Assembly (NCBI RefSeq): GCF_035083965.1
Contig: NC_089738.1
Location: 5,293,398 to 5,357,397, forward strand
Direction of reading: 5' to 3'
DNA length: 64,000 bases
Source: Branchiostoma lanceolatum
Lineage: Eukaryota > Chordata > Leptocardii > Amphioxiformes > Branchiostomatidae
The notes below the pieces were generated by a model. The model had not been told where the DNA came from and did not search any database. It saw nothing but the letters and a program-made list of their open reading frames with translations. Positions within the stretch are counted from its first letter, which is position 1. Each line of letters opens with the position of its first letter. Of the stretch, positions 38,901 to 47,223 are shown piece by piece. The translations under genes were made by a program, and so were the position numbers.

Positions 38901-41900
38901 AATTAGTAGAAGTCCTTCACGATGTGAGTGGATCAAATAAGGCTGTCCAGATATAACTGTTACAGCTTGTACTCTTCAGTACAAACCAGGTTTGTTACGT
39001 CATGATGTACTTTACTGGTTATGCAATACAAACAAACAAACAGACAGCAAGCCCACTTATCAATGATTTCAATGGCCAGTGTTAATCAATACTAAGGATG
39101 TGATCAAAATGAAAGCCTACAACAGTTTGCCTTTTTTGTTCTAAGCAAATATATAGTACTGACCTGAATTTTAGTTACCTCGGCAACAGAGCTTTAAAAA
39201 AGGATATATTCTTTTAATCTGACAGACCAGGATGAGTGTGTAACAGCCGACTGTCAGCAGCTCTGTACCAACACACCTGGCAGCTTCATGTGTGGCTGTC
39301 AAGAGGGTTACCTCCTATTGGACGACAAGCGGTCATGTGACAACATTGATGAGTGCTCATTGGACGACCACGGAGGGTGCAGGCACATCTGTAGAGACAC
39401 GGAGGGCAGCTACTACTGCGAGTGTGAGCCAGGGTTTCACCTGGCCCCTGATGGAAAAGCTTGCAACAGTAAGTGAATTTTTCATAGTATAGGGTTAGAG
39501 CATTGGGCTTATAGCCAATAGGTCCCGGGTTCGATACTCGACATGCCCCGACCTTGTGTCTATTGGAAAGGTGTTGGGCTCAGAACCAATAGGTCCCGGG
39601 TTCGATACTTGTCATGCCCTGACGTTGTGTCCACGGGAAAGGTGTTGGGCTCAGAACCAATAGGTCCCGGGTTCGATACTTGTCATGCCCCAACATTGTG
39701 TCCATGGGAAAGGCGTTGGGCTCAGAGCCAATAGGTCCCGGGTTTGATACTTGACAGCCCCTGACTTTGTGCCCTAGGGAATGTGCCAATTTACACGATA
39801 TTCCTATGATGGTGGAGTGACGCCAACCAAGCTTCTTCTTTTATATTATATGATATAATCTGTCAAAATTTTACCAAAAATGTTACACAGATTTTTAGGC
39901 CACCAAGAGAATAATCATATTTTGCCTATTTGGTTAAGCAATATTAGAAGTCTGAAGAAAACACAAAAAGGGTCTCTAATATTTCAGAGGTCAACTTGTC
40001 CCCTGCTTATAAACAGTATTTAGTTATTGGCTCTTGGGCGTTTCCTAAAAGTCAGAATGCATAGTTGGAAAACAAACAAGAGTCCGTAGGACACAATTCT
40101 CCGTGAAGTATTTATAGTATGTACAAGTATTGACCCACACAAATTGCATCTCTGCTCAGTCCAAGTAGTGTTTTAGAGCAAGTAAAGAAAAAGTGTTTGT
40201 TTATATTTTTCTTTCAATACAGGAGTGGTCAACCTGCTGAAAAGTATGTTTTTACAACATGGCACAGATGGGATCTAGAATTTCCGGGAAAAGTCACAAA
40301 GTTAGATCTAGATGGCCCCTTTTCAATTATCAACGAACCATTGAGCCTTAGATAACTAAGATGTATCAGAACTAATAACTAAGATGTATCAGAAATCACA
40401 AATATGCAGTAAATCCTCTTTCTACAATTTATTGCAGGCCGGCCTGATCTATAGCTATCAAGCTATTTGCAATTAAAAAGGCTAATTTATATTATCGTAA
40501 CATTTCACGAAGGTCAAAGGTCACGGGATCTAACCACCCGGAAGTGACACTGGCGCGCGCACTTTTCTGAGATATATTTCTCAACAATCTTTCATCCCCT
40601 GCGTAAACTTTTTACATTGTCACAGCCTCCGTATTATAAACTACAAGTGTGGTAAGTTTGAAGGTCCAGAGATTTGCCATTTTCACACTGTGCGTAAAAA
40701 TGCATCGTCCGTCCCGTGCGCACATACTGTATGCGAGTTGCGAGGGACACGGCATACTTAATACACAGACTGGAGGTCACTCTGTACATGTTCGCAGCTA
40801 AAACTCACAATTCCCGTTGCCGCATTGGTATGTAACTTGGTATATCGTTTGCTAGGTTGCGTGTGGTGATGCACGTTGTCTATTTTTCAATGTAACAGTG
40901 ACTATACGATCACAGCAAGTAAGGAAGATTCATACCCCGTATCTGCCTGAAGTATTCCAGTCATGCATAACGGATTATAACATGGTCCCTATGGCAGGGC
41001 AGTGGGACATAGCATTAATTATAGGGGTGCAATTACGATATTGGATTGACGTTTAAAGTAGTTATGGTGTAACAAAGCTATTGTGCATCACCACGCCGAA
41101 CCAGGCAAACGATATGCCAAGTTACACACCAATGCGACAACGGGATCGTGAGTTATAGCTGCGAACGCGCAAACAAATGCATCCCCAATACTCCCAGAAG
41201 GAGGTCATCCTCCTTCCCGGAGTAACAAAATATCTTTTTGAGTCTACATGGCTCAATAGCAAACTTTAACTTATAAGTTAAAGGCTTCTCATATACATAG
41301 TGTTTACCTTTAGTTTCTTAACATAGTGAAAACTTTATGCCCTTGTCGATAGCTCACTCAATTATTCATGTATATAAATTTTCATCATGTGATTTCTGTT
41401 TATACAGGAGACAATGTACTAACAGCTAACCAGGGAGGAGATGGGGAGAGTGCAGTTCCATCAGAGCTGACAGGGGGCACTCCTCTGCCCATGGCTGTGG
41501 GGCTGTCCATTGCTGCAGTACTGCTGATTCTTCTTGTGTTGGCTTTCGTCAAATGTCGACCCAGGATCAACCAGTCTACAGCTGGGTAAGTAGAATCCAC
41601 CAAACAATGGTTTGTACCTGTCAGGATATTTGGAGTTTTTTTTTACACAACCAGGAATCTCACCTGCTGACGTTTCGGTGTCTGTCAGACATCTTATTCA
41701 GAGCTTCTGACTGGAGTACTGCTCCACATCGCTATAAGTAGCCGATGAAGGTGGCACTTTTGAGGTGAGAACAGTCCCAAACGTCAGCAGGTGAGATTCT
41801 TGGTTGTGTTAAAAAAACCTCCAAATATCCTAAAGTATGTTCTACCAACCTCGGATGAAATTATTTTCGGAATGGTTTATACATTTTGCGCATTAGATGA

Positions 41901-43250
41901 TAAATAATCTACCGTGCATGTGTAGAAACATTGGATAGTGAAATACTGTATAATTTTATTATGCAGAAATGTTAGGGGGAATCTAATTTCGCGGTAGAGA
42001 GAAAATGGAGTGTTCGCGGTGGTTTTGAGTTGGCGTTTGAAACAATAGTAGCGCTACACAGTCCCACAATGCAATGGCTTTTCGTGGTGGTTTTAAGAGT
42101 TCATTACGAAAACCGCGAGCATTTCTCCATTTACAGTAAGCGGACTGAACTGATTATCTATATATCCACTTATATTATAAGACCTAATGCTCAGTTTCCA
42201 AGCTTTACAACTAATCTAAAGTTCCCACTGCGTATCTCACTGAAGCTGTGGCACAACAATCAGACCTCCCTGCAACGGAGCAATTTGACAGAGCCTTCGA
42301 TGAATTTCATTGATAAAAAAAATCTTTTTTCGCTGTGTTTTGTTGCATTCCTAGTCAAACTTGCCTAAATTCAAGGGTAACACAAATCCAATTCAGGATG
42401 CCAACGTGTCGCAACTTCAGTGAGATAACCCACTTATAACATGTTATTCCAAAGAAAAGGCATAAAAATTTAGGACAATAAAAGAAGATGCTAATGTTGA
42501 ATGCTGCAAAATGCAGACTCTTACAAAAGACAATGAGTATGGTCAGAACTTCCAATCTTAGTAACAATCAGTTTTGCTTTTACGCCAAATGACAGTTACA
42601 TTATACTAAAAGGCAACTGGATAAAATCTTAAAAGACAGTTTCAGACAGTATCCACAGTTACAAAGTTTATCTTGTTACTTGAATGGCTTTCATTTGACA
42701 TATCTTATTAGTAATACCTGGATGTCTAACCTTCATCAACGTATGTTGGTTTTACAGCATAGGGAAGTCGCTGCCAACAGTGTTCTTCAAAAACCCTCTC
42801 AAAGATCTGGACCACATTTATGACAACCCGAAATTCCTGCCTGAAGAGACTGTGATCAATAAGAAGACCGTCACTGAGAAGCAGATCCACGTCATTCTAC
42901 CACAACAGCCCGCCTTCCCACCTCCACCGCCACCTGCAATGGTACCGAGTGGCACATGCCTGAGCAGGAGGTCTACAGCTGCATCACCTGCCCACCCGCG
43001 CCCTGCACCTGGCAGTCGTCACGCCCCGCGGGTTCCTAAGAGAAGGGTGAGAGCTGAGAACCCGTACGTTCTCGACCCCACCAGACACATCCAGCACAAC
43101 AGTCATGCTGCTGACCCAGGTCAGGGGGCAGAGGTCATCAATTATGGTACCTTCCCAGGGCAAAGGCCAGAGGTCAACAATGATGACACAGTCAGTGAGC
43201 ACATCTATGAAACCCTTGATCATCAGCATATCCCTGTCTCAATGATTTAG
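17916..43250 (+). CDS. Type I membrane receptor: YWTD propeller, EGF, WAP, antistasin, EGF array, TM, endocytic tail
   Basis: Thirty exons, 4902 nt, 1633 residues, reconstructed from GT/AG borders; every junction phase agrees. Residues 1-19 are a signal peptide, about 20-45 an acidic Ser-rich stretch, and about 50-338 a six-bladed YWTD propeller of the LDL-receptor class. Then come EGF, WAP, EGF, an antistasin-like domain, WAP plus EGF, and 19 further EGF-like modules to about 1410. A transmembrane helix spans 1439-1458, and a tail of about 175 residues ends at the stop at 43248-43250. YWTD plus EGF with an NPx-type tail is the logic of LRP-family endocytic receptors, but no LDLa repeats are present. 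WAP and antistasin modules usually inhibit serine proteases, so binding or clearing proteases is a reasonable guess. No single known orthologue is recognised; an LRP-like or fibrillin-like name would be only approximate. Confidence 0.88.
18503..18745. mobile_element. About 230-bp dispersed element, copy 1 of 3 (TTAACATTAATCCGCC family)
   Basis: Shares TTAACATTAATCCGCC, TACATAAAT, and GGTTGGAGATCTGTTTGG with 36572-36805 and 50166-50388. The two ends are imperfect inverted repeats (TTAACCTC and the complement of TAGTAGATGTTAA in the best copy). It sits in receptor intron 2 and is non-coding. Confidence 0.65.
19655..20025 (-). mobile_element. Long tRNA-derived SINE (about 370 bp), minus orientation
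   Basis: The complement starts with a tRNA-like head (TGGCGCAATCGGTAGGG, then GGTTTCGAAACC) and continues through GGGCACAACATCGGGG-type text into a long body. A second copy at 47655-48035 matches throughout (GGGTTCTTTAA, AACACGGGACC, CCGAAGCTAGGGAC). It ends 35 bp before receptor exon 4. Confidence 0.8.
20310..20797. mobile_element. 488-bp TIR element, hAT-like ends (CAGGGTGCAAAATAC)
   Basis: The left end CAGGGTGCAAAATAC is exactly complemented by the right end GTATTTTGCACCCTG, with AGGTTGC-type repeats inside both arms. CAGGG termini suggest hAT, but the flanking 8 bases do not match, so the superfamily is uncertain. It begins about 30 bp after the donor of receptor exon 4. Confidence 0.65.
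21508..21753. mobile_element. About 245-bp TIR element, TCTCACTGGAC family copy 1 of 4
   Basis: Ends read AAGCCCCCCTCTCACTGGAC and GTCCAGTGAGAGGGGGG. The interior AATTTCATCGA...GTCAAGGGTAACACAAATCC is shared with copies at 42229-42436, 48111-48362 and 49811-50030. It starts about 20 bp past receptor exon 5. Confidence 0.75.
22296..22416. repeat. 121-bp foldback sequence in receptor intron 6
   Basis: GTGGAAAGAGCGGTGCAGTC on the left is complemented by the right end (CTGTACCGCTCTTTCCAC), with about 26-bp arms around a 68-bp loop. Confidence 0.8.
22525..22745 (+). mobile_element. tRNA-derived SINE, plus orientation
   Basis: Head: GTGGCGTAACGGCAGAGC (A-box region) and CCCGGGTTCGAATCC (B-box). 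It is followed by the family body CTTGTGCCCTTGGGGAAGGC and CCTCACTCTACCCC. The same body occurs at several other places in the window. Confidence 0.8.
23065..23418. mobile_element. About 355-bp MITE, copy 2 (GGGCCC family)
   Basis: Full-length relative of 14236-14592, with ends GCAATATTACGGCCC and GGCCCGAAAAATAATTGG. It begins 28 bp past the donor of receptor exon 7. Confidence 0.75.
23712..23920. mobile_element. Palindromic TACTGTAAATG-family element, copy 1 of 8 (degraded)
   Basis: The right end CCACCGCGAAACTG...GCATTTACAGTA is clear; the left end is decayed. Interior TTCACGGTGGTTTAAGTTTG is typical of the family. Confidence 0.7.
24770..24955. repeat. About 186-bp foldback element in receptor intron 9
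   Basis: Arms of about 60 bp share ACCTCAAAGTCAAGTT and CCATGCTATATA-like text in inverted orientation around a 65-bp centre. Probably a MITE. Confidence 0.75.
25285..25520 (-). mobile_element. Non-LTR retrotransposon 3' fragment (reverse-transcriptase C-terminus)
   Basis: The complement encodes [17 protein letters not shown] and [12 protein letters not shown], the terminal motif of CR1/Jockey-like LINE ORF2 proteins. It closely resembles the fragment at 53000-53290, and both share the poly-G stretch and GTCCCGGGCTAAGGCGGGC. Confidence 0.8.
25795..25895 (-). mobile_element. Truncated SINE fragment
   Basis: Contains GGTCGTGTAAAGTGCTTTTC, CCAAGGGCACAACGTCGGGG and TCAAACCCGGGAC, the shared SINE core in minus orientation. 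The A-box half is missing. Confidence 0.6.
26120..26260. mobile_element. hAT-like transposon end fragment
   Basis: Contains CCCGTAGCCAGGATTTTGAA, a poly-G run, GCGAGCGCCGCAGGCGCGAG and CCCCCCCGGGAAATTTTG, a composition typical of animal hAT element ends. No partner end or target duplication was found nearby. Confidence 0.55.
26890..27012 (+). mobile_element. LINE 3' coding fragment (CR1-like)
   Basis: The frame reads [16 protein letters not shown], then [13 protein letters not shown] and a stop, the end of a CR1/L2-type ORF2. It lies about 30 bp after receptor exon 12, in intron 12. Confidence 0.65.
27984..28184. mobile_element. TACTGTAAATG-family element, copy 2 of 8
   Basis: Left end TTCTGTAAACGCCTTTAAG, right end AAGCCACCGCGAATATTCC followed by ATTTACAGTA. 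Lies in receptor intron 13, ending about 30 bp before exon 14. Confidence 0.75.
29834..30002. mobile_element. TACTGTAAATG-family element, copy 3 of 8
   Basis: Begins TACTGTAAATGCAGAAATAT and ends AAATGCAGTA. Interior GGTGGTTTTAAGTTCGCGGT. Receptor intron 16. Confidence 0.8.
30690..30800 (+). mobile_element. LINE 3' end fragment
   Basis: GCAATTAGCCTTCGGGCAGG followed by AATTTGCAATAAAC and TTATTATT is a typical 3' end of a CR1/L2-like LINE with a stem and short tail repeats. It lies in receptor intron 17; no ORF remains. Confidence 0.5.
31613..31836 (-). mobile_element. tRNA-derived SINE, minus orientation (same family as 17425-17640)
   Basis: Shares CACTACAGCAGGGGGCTAGT, TTTCCCAAATGCTGAG and the tRNA-like head (complement of CACTCTACCCGCCAGGCC). 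Ends about 45 bp before receptor exon 19. Confidence 0.75.
32033..32150. repeat. Diverged copy of the ATTCTCCAAGCAGAGG palindromic element
   Basis: GGTATTCTCCAAGCAGAGGT is paired with imperfectly complementary GAAAAATCTGCTTTGAGAAC. It is related to the nested element at 59499-59643 and lies about 30 bp after the donor of receptor exon 19. Confidence 0.65.
33490..33677. mobile_element. TACTGTAAATG-family element, copy 4 of 8 (degraded)
   Basis: CACTGTAAATGTCTTTAAAT, GTTCGCAGTGGTTTTGAG and a decayed right end near GTTACAGTCG. Receptor intron 20. Confidence 0.65.
34155..34250. repeat. TATAG pentanucleotide microsatellite
   Basis: About 90 bp of GTATA units with interruptions in receptor intron 21. 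Confidence 0.95.
36572..36805. mobile_element. About 230-bp dispersed element, copy 2 of 3
   Basis: Matches 18503-18745 and 50166-50388 (TAACCTCCATTAACATTAAT, GGGGGATGTTGGGTTGGAGA). Ends just upstream of receptor exon 25. Confidence 0.7.
37310..37518. mobile_element. TACTGTAAATG-family element, copy 5 of 8
   Basis: TACTGTAAATGTATTCAAG at the left, CCACCGCGAACATTTCTG at the right. Shares GTTTGAAACAATAGTAGCG with copies 6 and 7, a subfamily marker. Receptor intron 25. Confidence 0.8.
37642..37735 (+). pseudogene. Dead duplicate of receptor exon 26 (truncated EGF exon)
   Basis: A 159-bp tandem duplication copied the intron end and first 90 nt or so of exon 26. This first copy has a normal acceptor (TTTTTCAG) and starts [10 protein letters not shown], but its second EGF cysteine codon reads TAT instead of TGC. 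It runs off the homologous exon after CPEG into a stop. Its nearest possible donor would be out of phase. Confidence 0.8.
38825..38995 (+). mobile_element. SINE fragment, plus orientation
   Basis: GTGGCCTTGTGGTTAGGG resembles an A-box, followed by GTTAAAGAACCCATCATGCT and a body shared with 55440-55625. The B-box is missing. Receptor intron 27. Confidence 0.5.
39495..39790 (+). repeat. 71-bp tandem array of tRNA-like SINE segments
   Basis: Four units spaced exactly 71 bp apart (AATAGGTCCCGGGTT at 39517, 39588, 39659 and 39730). Each carries a pol III B-box-like GGGTTCGATAC or close variant and a TTGTGTCC-type spacer. The last unit runs into a normal SINE body (TTTGTGCCCTAGGGAA). It lies 30 bp beyond the donor of receptor exon 28. 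Confidence 0.9.
40795..41168. repeat. Inverted repeat with about 85-bp arms in receptor intron 28
   Basis: The left arm (40795-40880) and right arm (41086-41168) are complementary over TTCGCAGCTAWAACTCAC, CGCATTGG, GTAACTTGG and GTGGTGATGCAC, with about 200 bp between. Probably a decayed foldback transposon; no clean target duplication was seen. Confidence 0.7.
41623..41831. mobile_element. 209-bp foldback element in receptor intron 29
   Basis: AGGATATTTGGAG, a T run, CACAACCAGGAATCTCACCT and GCTGACGTTT are complemented by the right half ending CCAAATATCCT. A fragment of the same family (ACAACCAGGTAATCTCACCT) occurs at about 59380-59412. Confidence 0.85.
41943..42138. mobile_element. TACTGTAAATG-family element, copy 6 of 8
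   Basis: TACTGTATAATTTTATTATG left end, TCCATTTACAGTA right end, GTTCGCGGTGGTTTTGAG inside. Receptor intron 29. Confidence 0.8.
42229..42436. mobile_element. TCTCACTGGAC-family element, copy 2 of 4
   Basis: Ends CGTATCTCACTGAAGC and CAGTGAGATAACCCAC. Interior AATTTCATTGATAAAAAAAA and CAAGGGTAACACAAATCC. Confidence 0.7.
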
Positions 43251-43404
43251 ATTGTACCAAGAATGATGAAAATATGCATAAGATAGGATATAGTTTGGTA
43301 CAGAGATTCAATCAGCAAAGGATATATACATATATGCTGATAGTGAGTTCACAGCACAATAATGTTGTAGATGGTATATACTATCTAGTATACGTGTAGG
43401 AGTG

Positions 43405-43685
43405 TAGCCTCCTTTGCAGACTTTCTGGGCGGCGCCTAGCCTGATTTCAATCAAGCCTCCTGTGACCGTTCGCCGCCCTGTAACAGCTCGCCGCGGGGAG
43501 GGGAGAGAAACCCCCGGACAGCTGAAGTTTGCGTTGTGCAGGCTGGGTGGCGCCGGTATCTTTGGCCGACAAATGTGATACATGTATCTCCAGCAAAAGA
43601 ACCTTACCCCGATTTGTCAAAAATTGGGAATTCGCGCTCTCCCAAAAAATGACGGCGCCTCCCAGAAAGTCTTTAAAGGAGGCTA
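43405..43685. mobile_element. 281-bp TAGCCTCC-family foldback element in the receptor 3' UTR
   Basis: Starts TAGCCTCCTTTGCAGACTTT and ends with its imperfect complement AAAGTCTTTAAAGGAGGCTA. TCTGGGCGGCGCC near the left end is complemented by GGCGCCTCCCAGA near the right. It lies 155 bp after the receptor stop, upstream of the AATAAA at 44118. Confidence 0.85.
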
Positions 43686-44236
43686 GTAGGAGTGGACATT
43701 TAATGAAAGCTAGCTCTATTGTATTGCAGTACATGTACTATACATGTATGGCATCATTGTTTACACAATAGAATCTGTGCATTTTTAAAACTTCATGCAA
43801 CGATTGCAAAGCACTCTTTTTATGTGTTACAGTATACTTTATCAGTTAATGTTTTCACCATAGGAGTGCCAATGTTATTTGCCAGCCAATGTTTGCCATA
43901 TTGTAAATGTAAAAGTTTTAAGCTAGGCTATTTACATACCACGTATTTGGGTGATTTGAGCTTGACGTATGGGACTTTTTCTAAAAGATTACAGTTTTAA
44001 CATAATATACTTGTTTTAATGATGAGATAGTAATGCCTTCATTTGAATAGATTAATACATTGAACTAACAGTGTTAACCAATACTGCATAGCCTAACATA
44101 TATCACGATTTTGCTTCAATAAAGAATAGAAAATACCATGTTTTTGTTCTAACACAACCAAGTTGAACCAGGAAATGATTTGTCTTGAAGTACTCTATGT
44201 GACAGGAAATGACATACACACCAATCATAAACGTTA

Positions 44237-45339
44237 GTTGGGTAACATAAATTCGCGGGGTACTTAAATTTGGGATTTTTCGAAAACGGGGTGTTTAGGG
44301 ATATGTGCTAGATACAACATCAGTAATACCGCTAGAAATGCAAACTTGACAGACTAACGCATTCAGAACACTGTCTGAAAAGCTTCGATAACCATGCATT
44401 AGAAGTTGGCTACGTCAAAAACTCTCCCTCCCTTATTGTCACAGTCTGAGGGCTTCGTGGGAGAATTATATGTACATACATGTAGTTGTTCGCTGGTTTA
44501 TAAGACAAATGTCACATCCGCTTCCTGCTCAACACAATTATTTACAATACAACTTATTAGAATCTCTTTTGCTAACCTACAACTGGACTCTAAGTGTGAT
44601 CAATCATCAAAACGCCTCTTTGCTGCTACAACCAATGGCTACGGCACTACGGTGAATTTTCCCGCCGCCATATTCGTTACCCAGAATCCTGCTATTCGGC
44701 AGACGACAAACGTTTGCGAGGAACACTTTTTTGTCTAAATGTTGTGTGTGATAGTGGACTGATGGCAATATTTTCCTCAAAGTTTGCTCTTAGCACAAGC
44801 AGAAACACATGGACATAGTAGTATTACCATTTCTACGGCATCCAGCTAACGCCCCGATGAATAATGTACAAATTTCCATGACGTTGGGGGTGAACTTTGA
44901 GTGACGTTCTACCAACTCAACACACGGGTTGTTTCCCGAATTCGAAGGCCTGATGCGTGCGGTACGGCCGTTTTTTCGTGTATTTTTTTTTACTTGGACA
45001 CGTCTATATCCATAGCACTCTCCTCAAGCCAAGGATGGAACGAATAGCTGCTGTATAAAATGTGATTAGCGGTAAGATATTCAAGACGAATCTTCTCTCC
45101 CGAATTAATGTGCCCCCCTGTCCGACAGCACCGTCATTGCGCATGCGGCGGACGGTAGTTTCAAGTTGAAATATTATGGTGTCAGCACGACTAGAGACAA
45201 AATCTACCATATATATGATTAGTGCAAAGATAGTACATGATACTGACAGAATAATAGAAAAAAAAGGATGGTTTATTGTTCTGCTAGATTGATTTCAGTC
45301 AACCATTATCGGAAAAATCCAGAATTTATGTTACCCAAC
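44237..45339. mobile_element. 1.1-kb non-autonomous DNA transposon with 18-bp perfect TIRs
   Basis: GTTGGGTAACATAAATTC (44237-44254) is exactly complemented at 45322-45339. GTTA flanks both ends (44233-44236, 45340-45343) as a 4-bp target duplication. An internal 110-codon ORF has no recognised similarity. It fills most of the gap between the two convergent genes. Confidence 0.75.
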
Positions 45340-45412
45340 GTTATGTATTGATGGAACGTTTAGTGAAACTGAAATGTGACAAAAAGTGACAAAAACGTTT
45401 CATATTCAACCT

Positions 45413-45478
45413 TTTATTCTAGCCCCTCTGGTAAAGCATGTCTCAAAATAGAAAAGCATATATCTAGAACAGTTTATT
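45413..45478 (-). terminator. Candidate polyadenylation signals of MARS2
   Basis: AATAAA on the minus strand at 45478-45473 and 45418-45413, about 415-475 nt past the MARS2 stop. Which is used cannot be told from sequence. Confidence 0.4.
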
Positions 45479-45890
45479 CATTATTGATTTCGGATATTTA
45501 GGTGGTGTGATAAGCCTCAAGGTCAAGAACAAGAGCAGGAAACAAAGGGACCTAAAACCCTAGACGAATCCGGCTTGTTTCCAAAGTTACAGAATGGCAA
45601 AAATTTGGGAATTGGTGATGCTTCGTTAACGAGATATCGGCCTTTTCGCAACAGGGACTACAAAATGTGGGTATGATAGGGGATGAGTTCTGTCTTTTTG
45701 AATTATGTCGTGGTGCTGATATTCGCCCCAGTCCCAAAGTATATTAAAAATTGTCTGTTAGTTTTCGTTCTGAATTCTTTGAGGAATACAAAATGGGGAT
45801 ACTATAACAGCTTGAGTTCCGCCTGTTTGGACTTCTATGTGTTGACAGCGTTTCTACGTCCATCTCCAGTGTACATTAAAAAGTTGTGTG

Positions 45891-47137
45891 TCAGTTTTTC
45901 TTCTGAAGTCTTTGAAACAATACCCCTTTGTCTGCTCCAAGAGTTCTTCCTACATACGGTGCCTCTATGCCTTCCGCACACGGGACTTTCTCAGCATCAC
46001 TCCACGATCTTTCTGTTTCCTCAACTCCTAGTCTACTCAGAAGTCTGCTCATCAAATCTGGCATGACGGGCTGTAGAAGTATCCCAGAAACCCTCAGCGT
46101 TTCCATGGCAACATGAAGGACGGTCCCCGCCCATTCTCTGTCCTGAGGAGAATCGCCGAGTTTCCATGGCTTGTGTCTGTGTACAAAACCGTTCGCCTGT
46201 TTCACGCATAGCATGGTTTCTTCTAACACCTTGTAGATGTGGAAGTTTTCATAGTGTTGATCCACCGAGCCTGAAAGTGGTCCAAAAAAAGAACTTGTAT
46301 AAGCTCACGACAGCAAGACGACTTGGATTTGTGTGTAAATACAACTAAATTCTGAAATGTGCCAAAAGCAACAAAATAACATTCAACAAGCTGCTAGTCC
46401 GCCCAAACCTACACCACTTCTTCCTTACATCACAAGCTATCTGCCACAAAAAAATCAAAACCAAAACTAGCACAAAAGATACCAAAACTGGAAGTTCTGC
46501 TGAAGTACCAAGGTCACGTACCAGGGGGCCAAAATGGTCCTTCATCTTTAACTTTCAAAGACCTACCTATGTAATCCATGCAGAAGTTCTTGTGTTTTGC
46601 TAAGACCTACAAAATTCGGGAACACCCCTTGCCAAACTGTTGTCTAATGTAGCATTAATGCCAGAAATACATATGCAGCACTAATGCTTGGTTAGTGCAC
46701 ACTGCCATGGTAATTTCATGGTTATTATGGTTGTCCAAATACCAGTCCCTCAATGTCCTAGCAGCCATGCCTTGGACCAAGGCTTGAACCAATTAGTTGG
46801 CATCTTTCTAGCATTAGTGCTTTCTGCCACAGCCTCTAGTCATGCTTGACCTATATATTAGCACCCTGCAACAACTGGGGTTTTGACAAGGGTGGACTGT
46901 AGTTAGGGGGCAGAGGGTTAATTTGGTGTGACCACCCCCACTGGCACCTGCCAGGGGAAAGGGTTTCCACTTCCCCTTCAGTCCAAGAAGACTGGGTGAT
47001 AAATGATGATTTATGGACAGGGGTGTATGCTGGCATTAATGCTCTGTTCCAAAGGGAGCAGAGGGAATTCAGCATTAATGCCCAATGTGCTCCGATAATG
47101 CTACATTAGACAACAGTTTGGCAAGGGGGTCACTCAG

Positions 47138-47223
<86 letters not shown>

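Larger units (their letters stand above)
27609..39468 (+). other. Receptor exons 13-28: EGF-like array
   Basis: Exons: 27609-27731, 28215-28337, 28731-28868, 29321-29464, 30105-30239, 30981-31226 (two modules), 31882-32001, 32708-32842, 33809-33928, 34509-34637, 35082-35204, 36212-36355, 36835-36978, 37801-38043 (two), 38430-38552, 39226-39468 (two). All are symmetric phase 1. Most start with D(I/V)(D/N)EC and contain an aromatic-Gly core, the calcium-binding EGF type. A second type lacks that start and carries (V/I)[13 protein letters not shown] and DG...GC (exons 15, 16, 24; relatives in 10, 12, 17 and 25). The exon 20 donor (GGTTAATAC), exon 21 donor (GGTTGGTC) and exon 25 donor (GGGTTTGT) are weaker than the rest. 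Confidence 0.87.
41408..43250 (+). other. Receptor exons 29-30: transmembrane helix and cytoplasmic tail
   Basis: Exon 29 is 41408-41585 and exon 30 is 42758-43250, joined in phase 2. Exon 29 encodes a short stalk and [20 protein letters not shown] followed by KCRPR, a stop-transfer signal. Exon 30 encodes HIYDNPKF (residues 1489-1496), a proline run (FPPPPPPA) that could bind SH3 domains, a basic patch (VPKRRVRA), and candidate tyrosine motifs NPYV, INYGTF and IYETL near the C-terminus. YDNPKF resembles the LDL-receptor FDNPVY endocytosis signal, and YDN also fits a Grb2 SH2 consensus. A polyadenylation signal AATAAA lies at 44118-44123, about 870 nt past the stop. Confidence 0.85.

Noticed and set aside
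39543..39789. Repetitive ORFs on both strands
   Set aside because: Produced by the 71-bp tandem SINE-segment array.
44406..44738. 110-codon ORF between the two convergent genes
   Set aside because: Lies wholly inside the 1.1-kb TIR transposon and shows no recognised motif; not reported as a gene.
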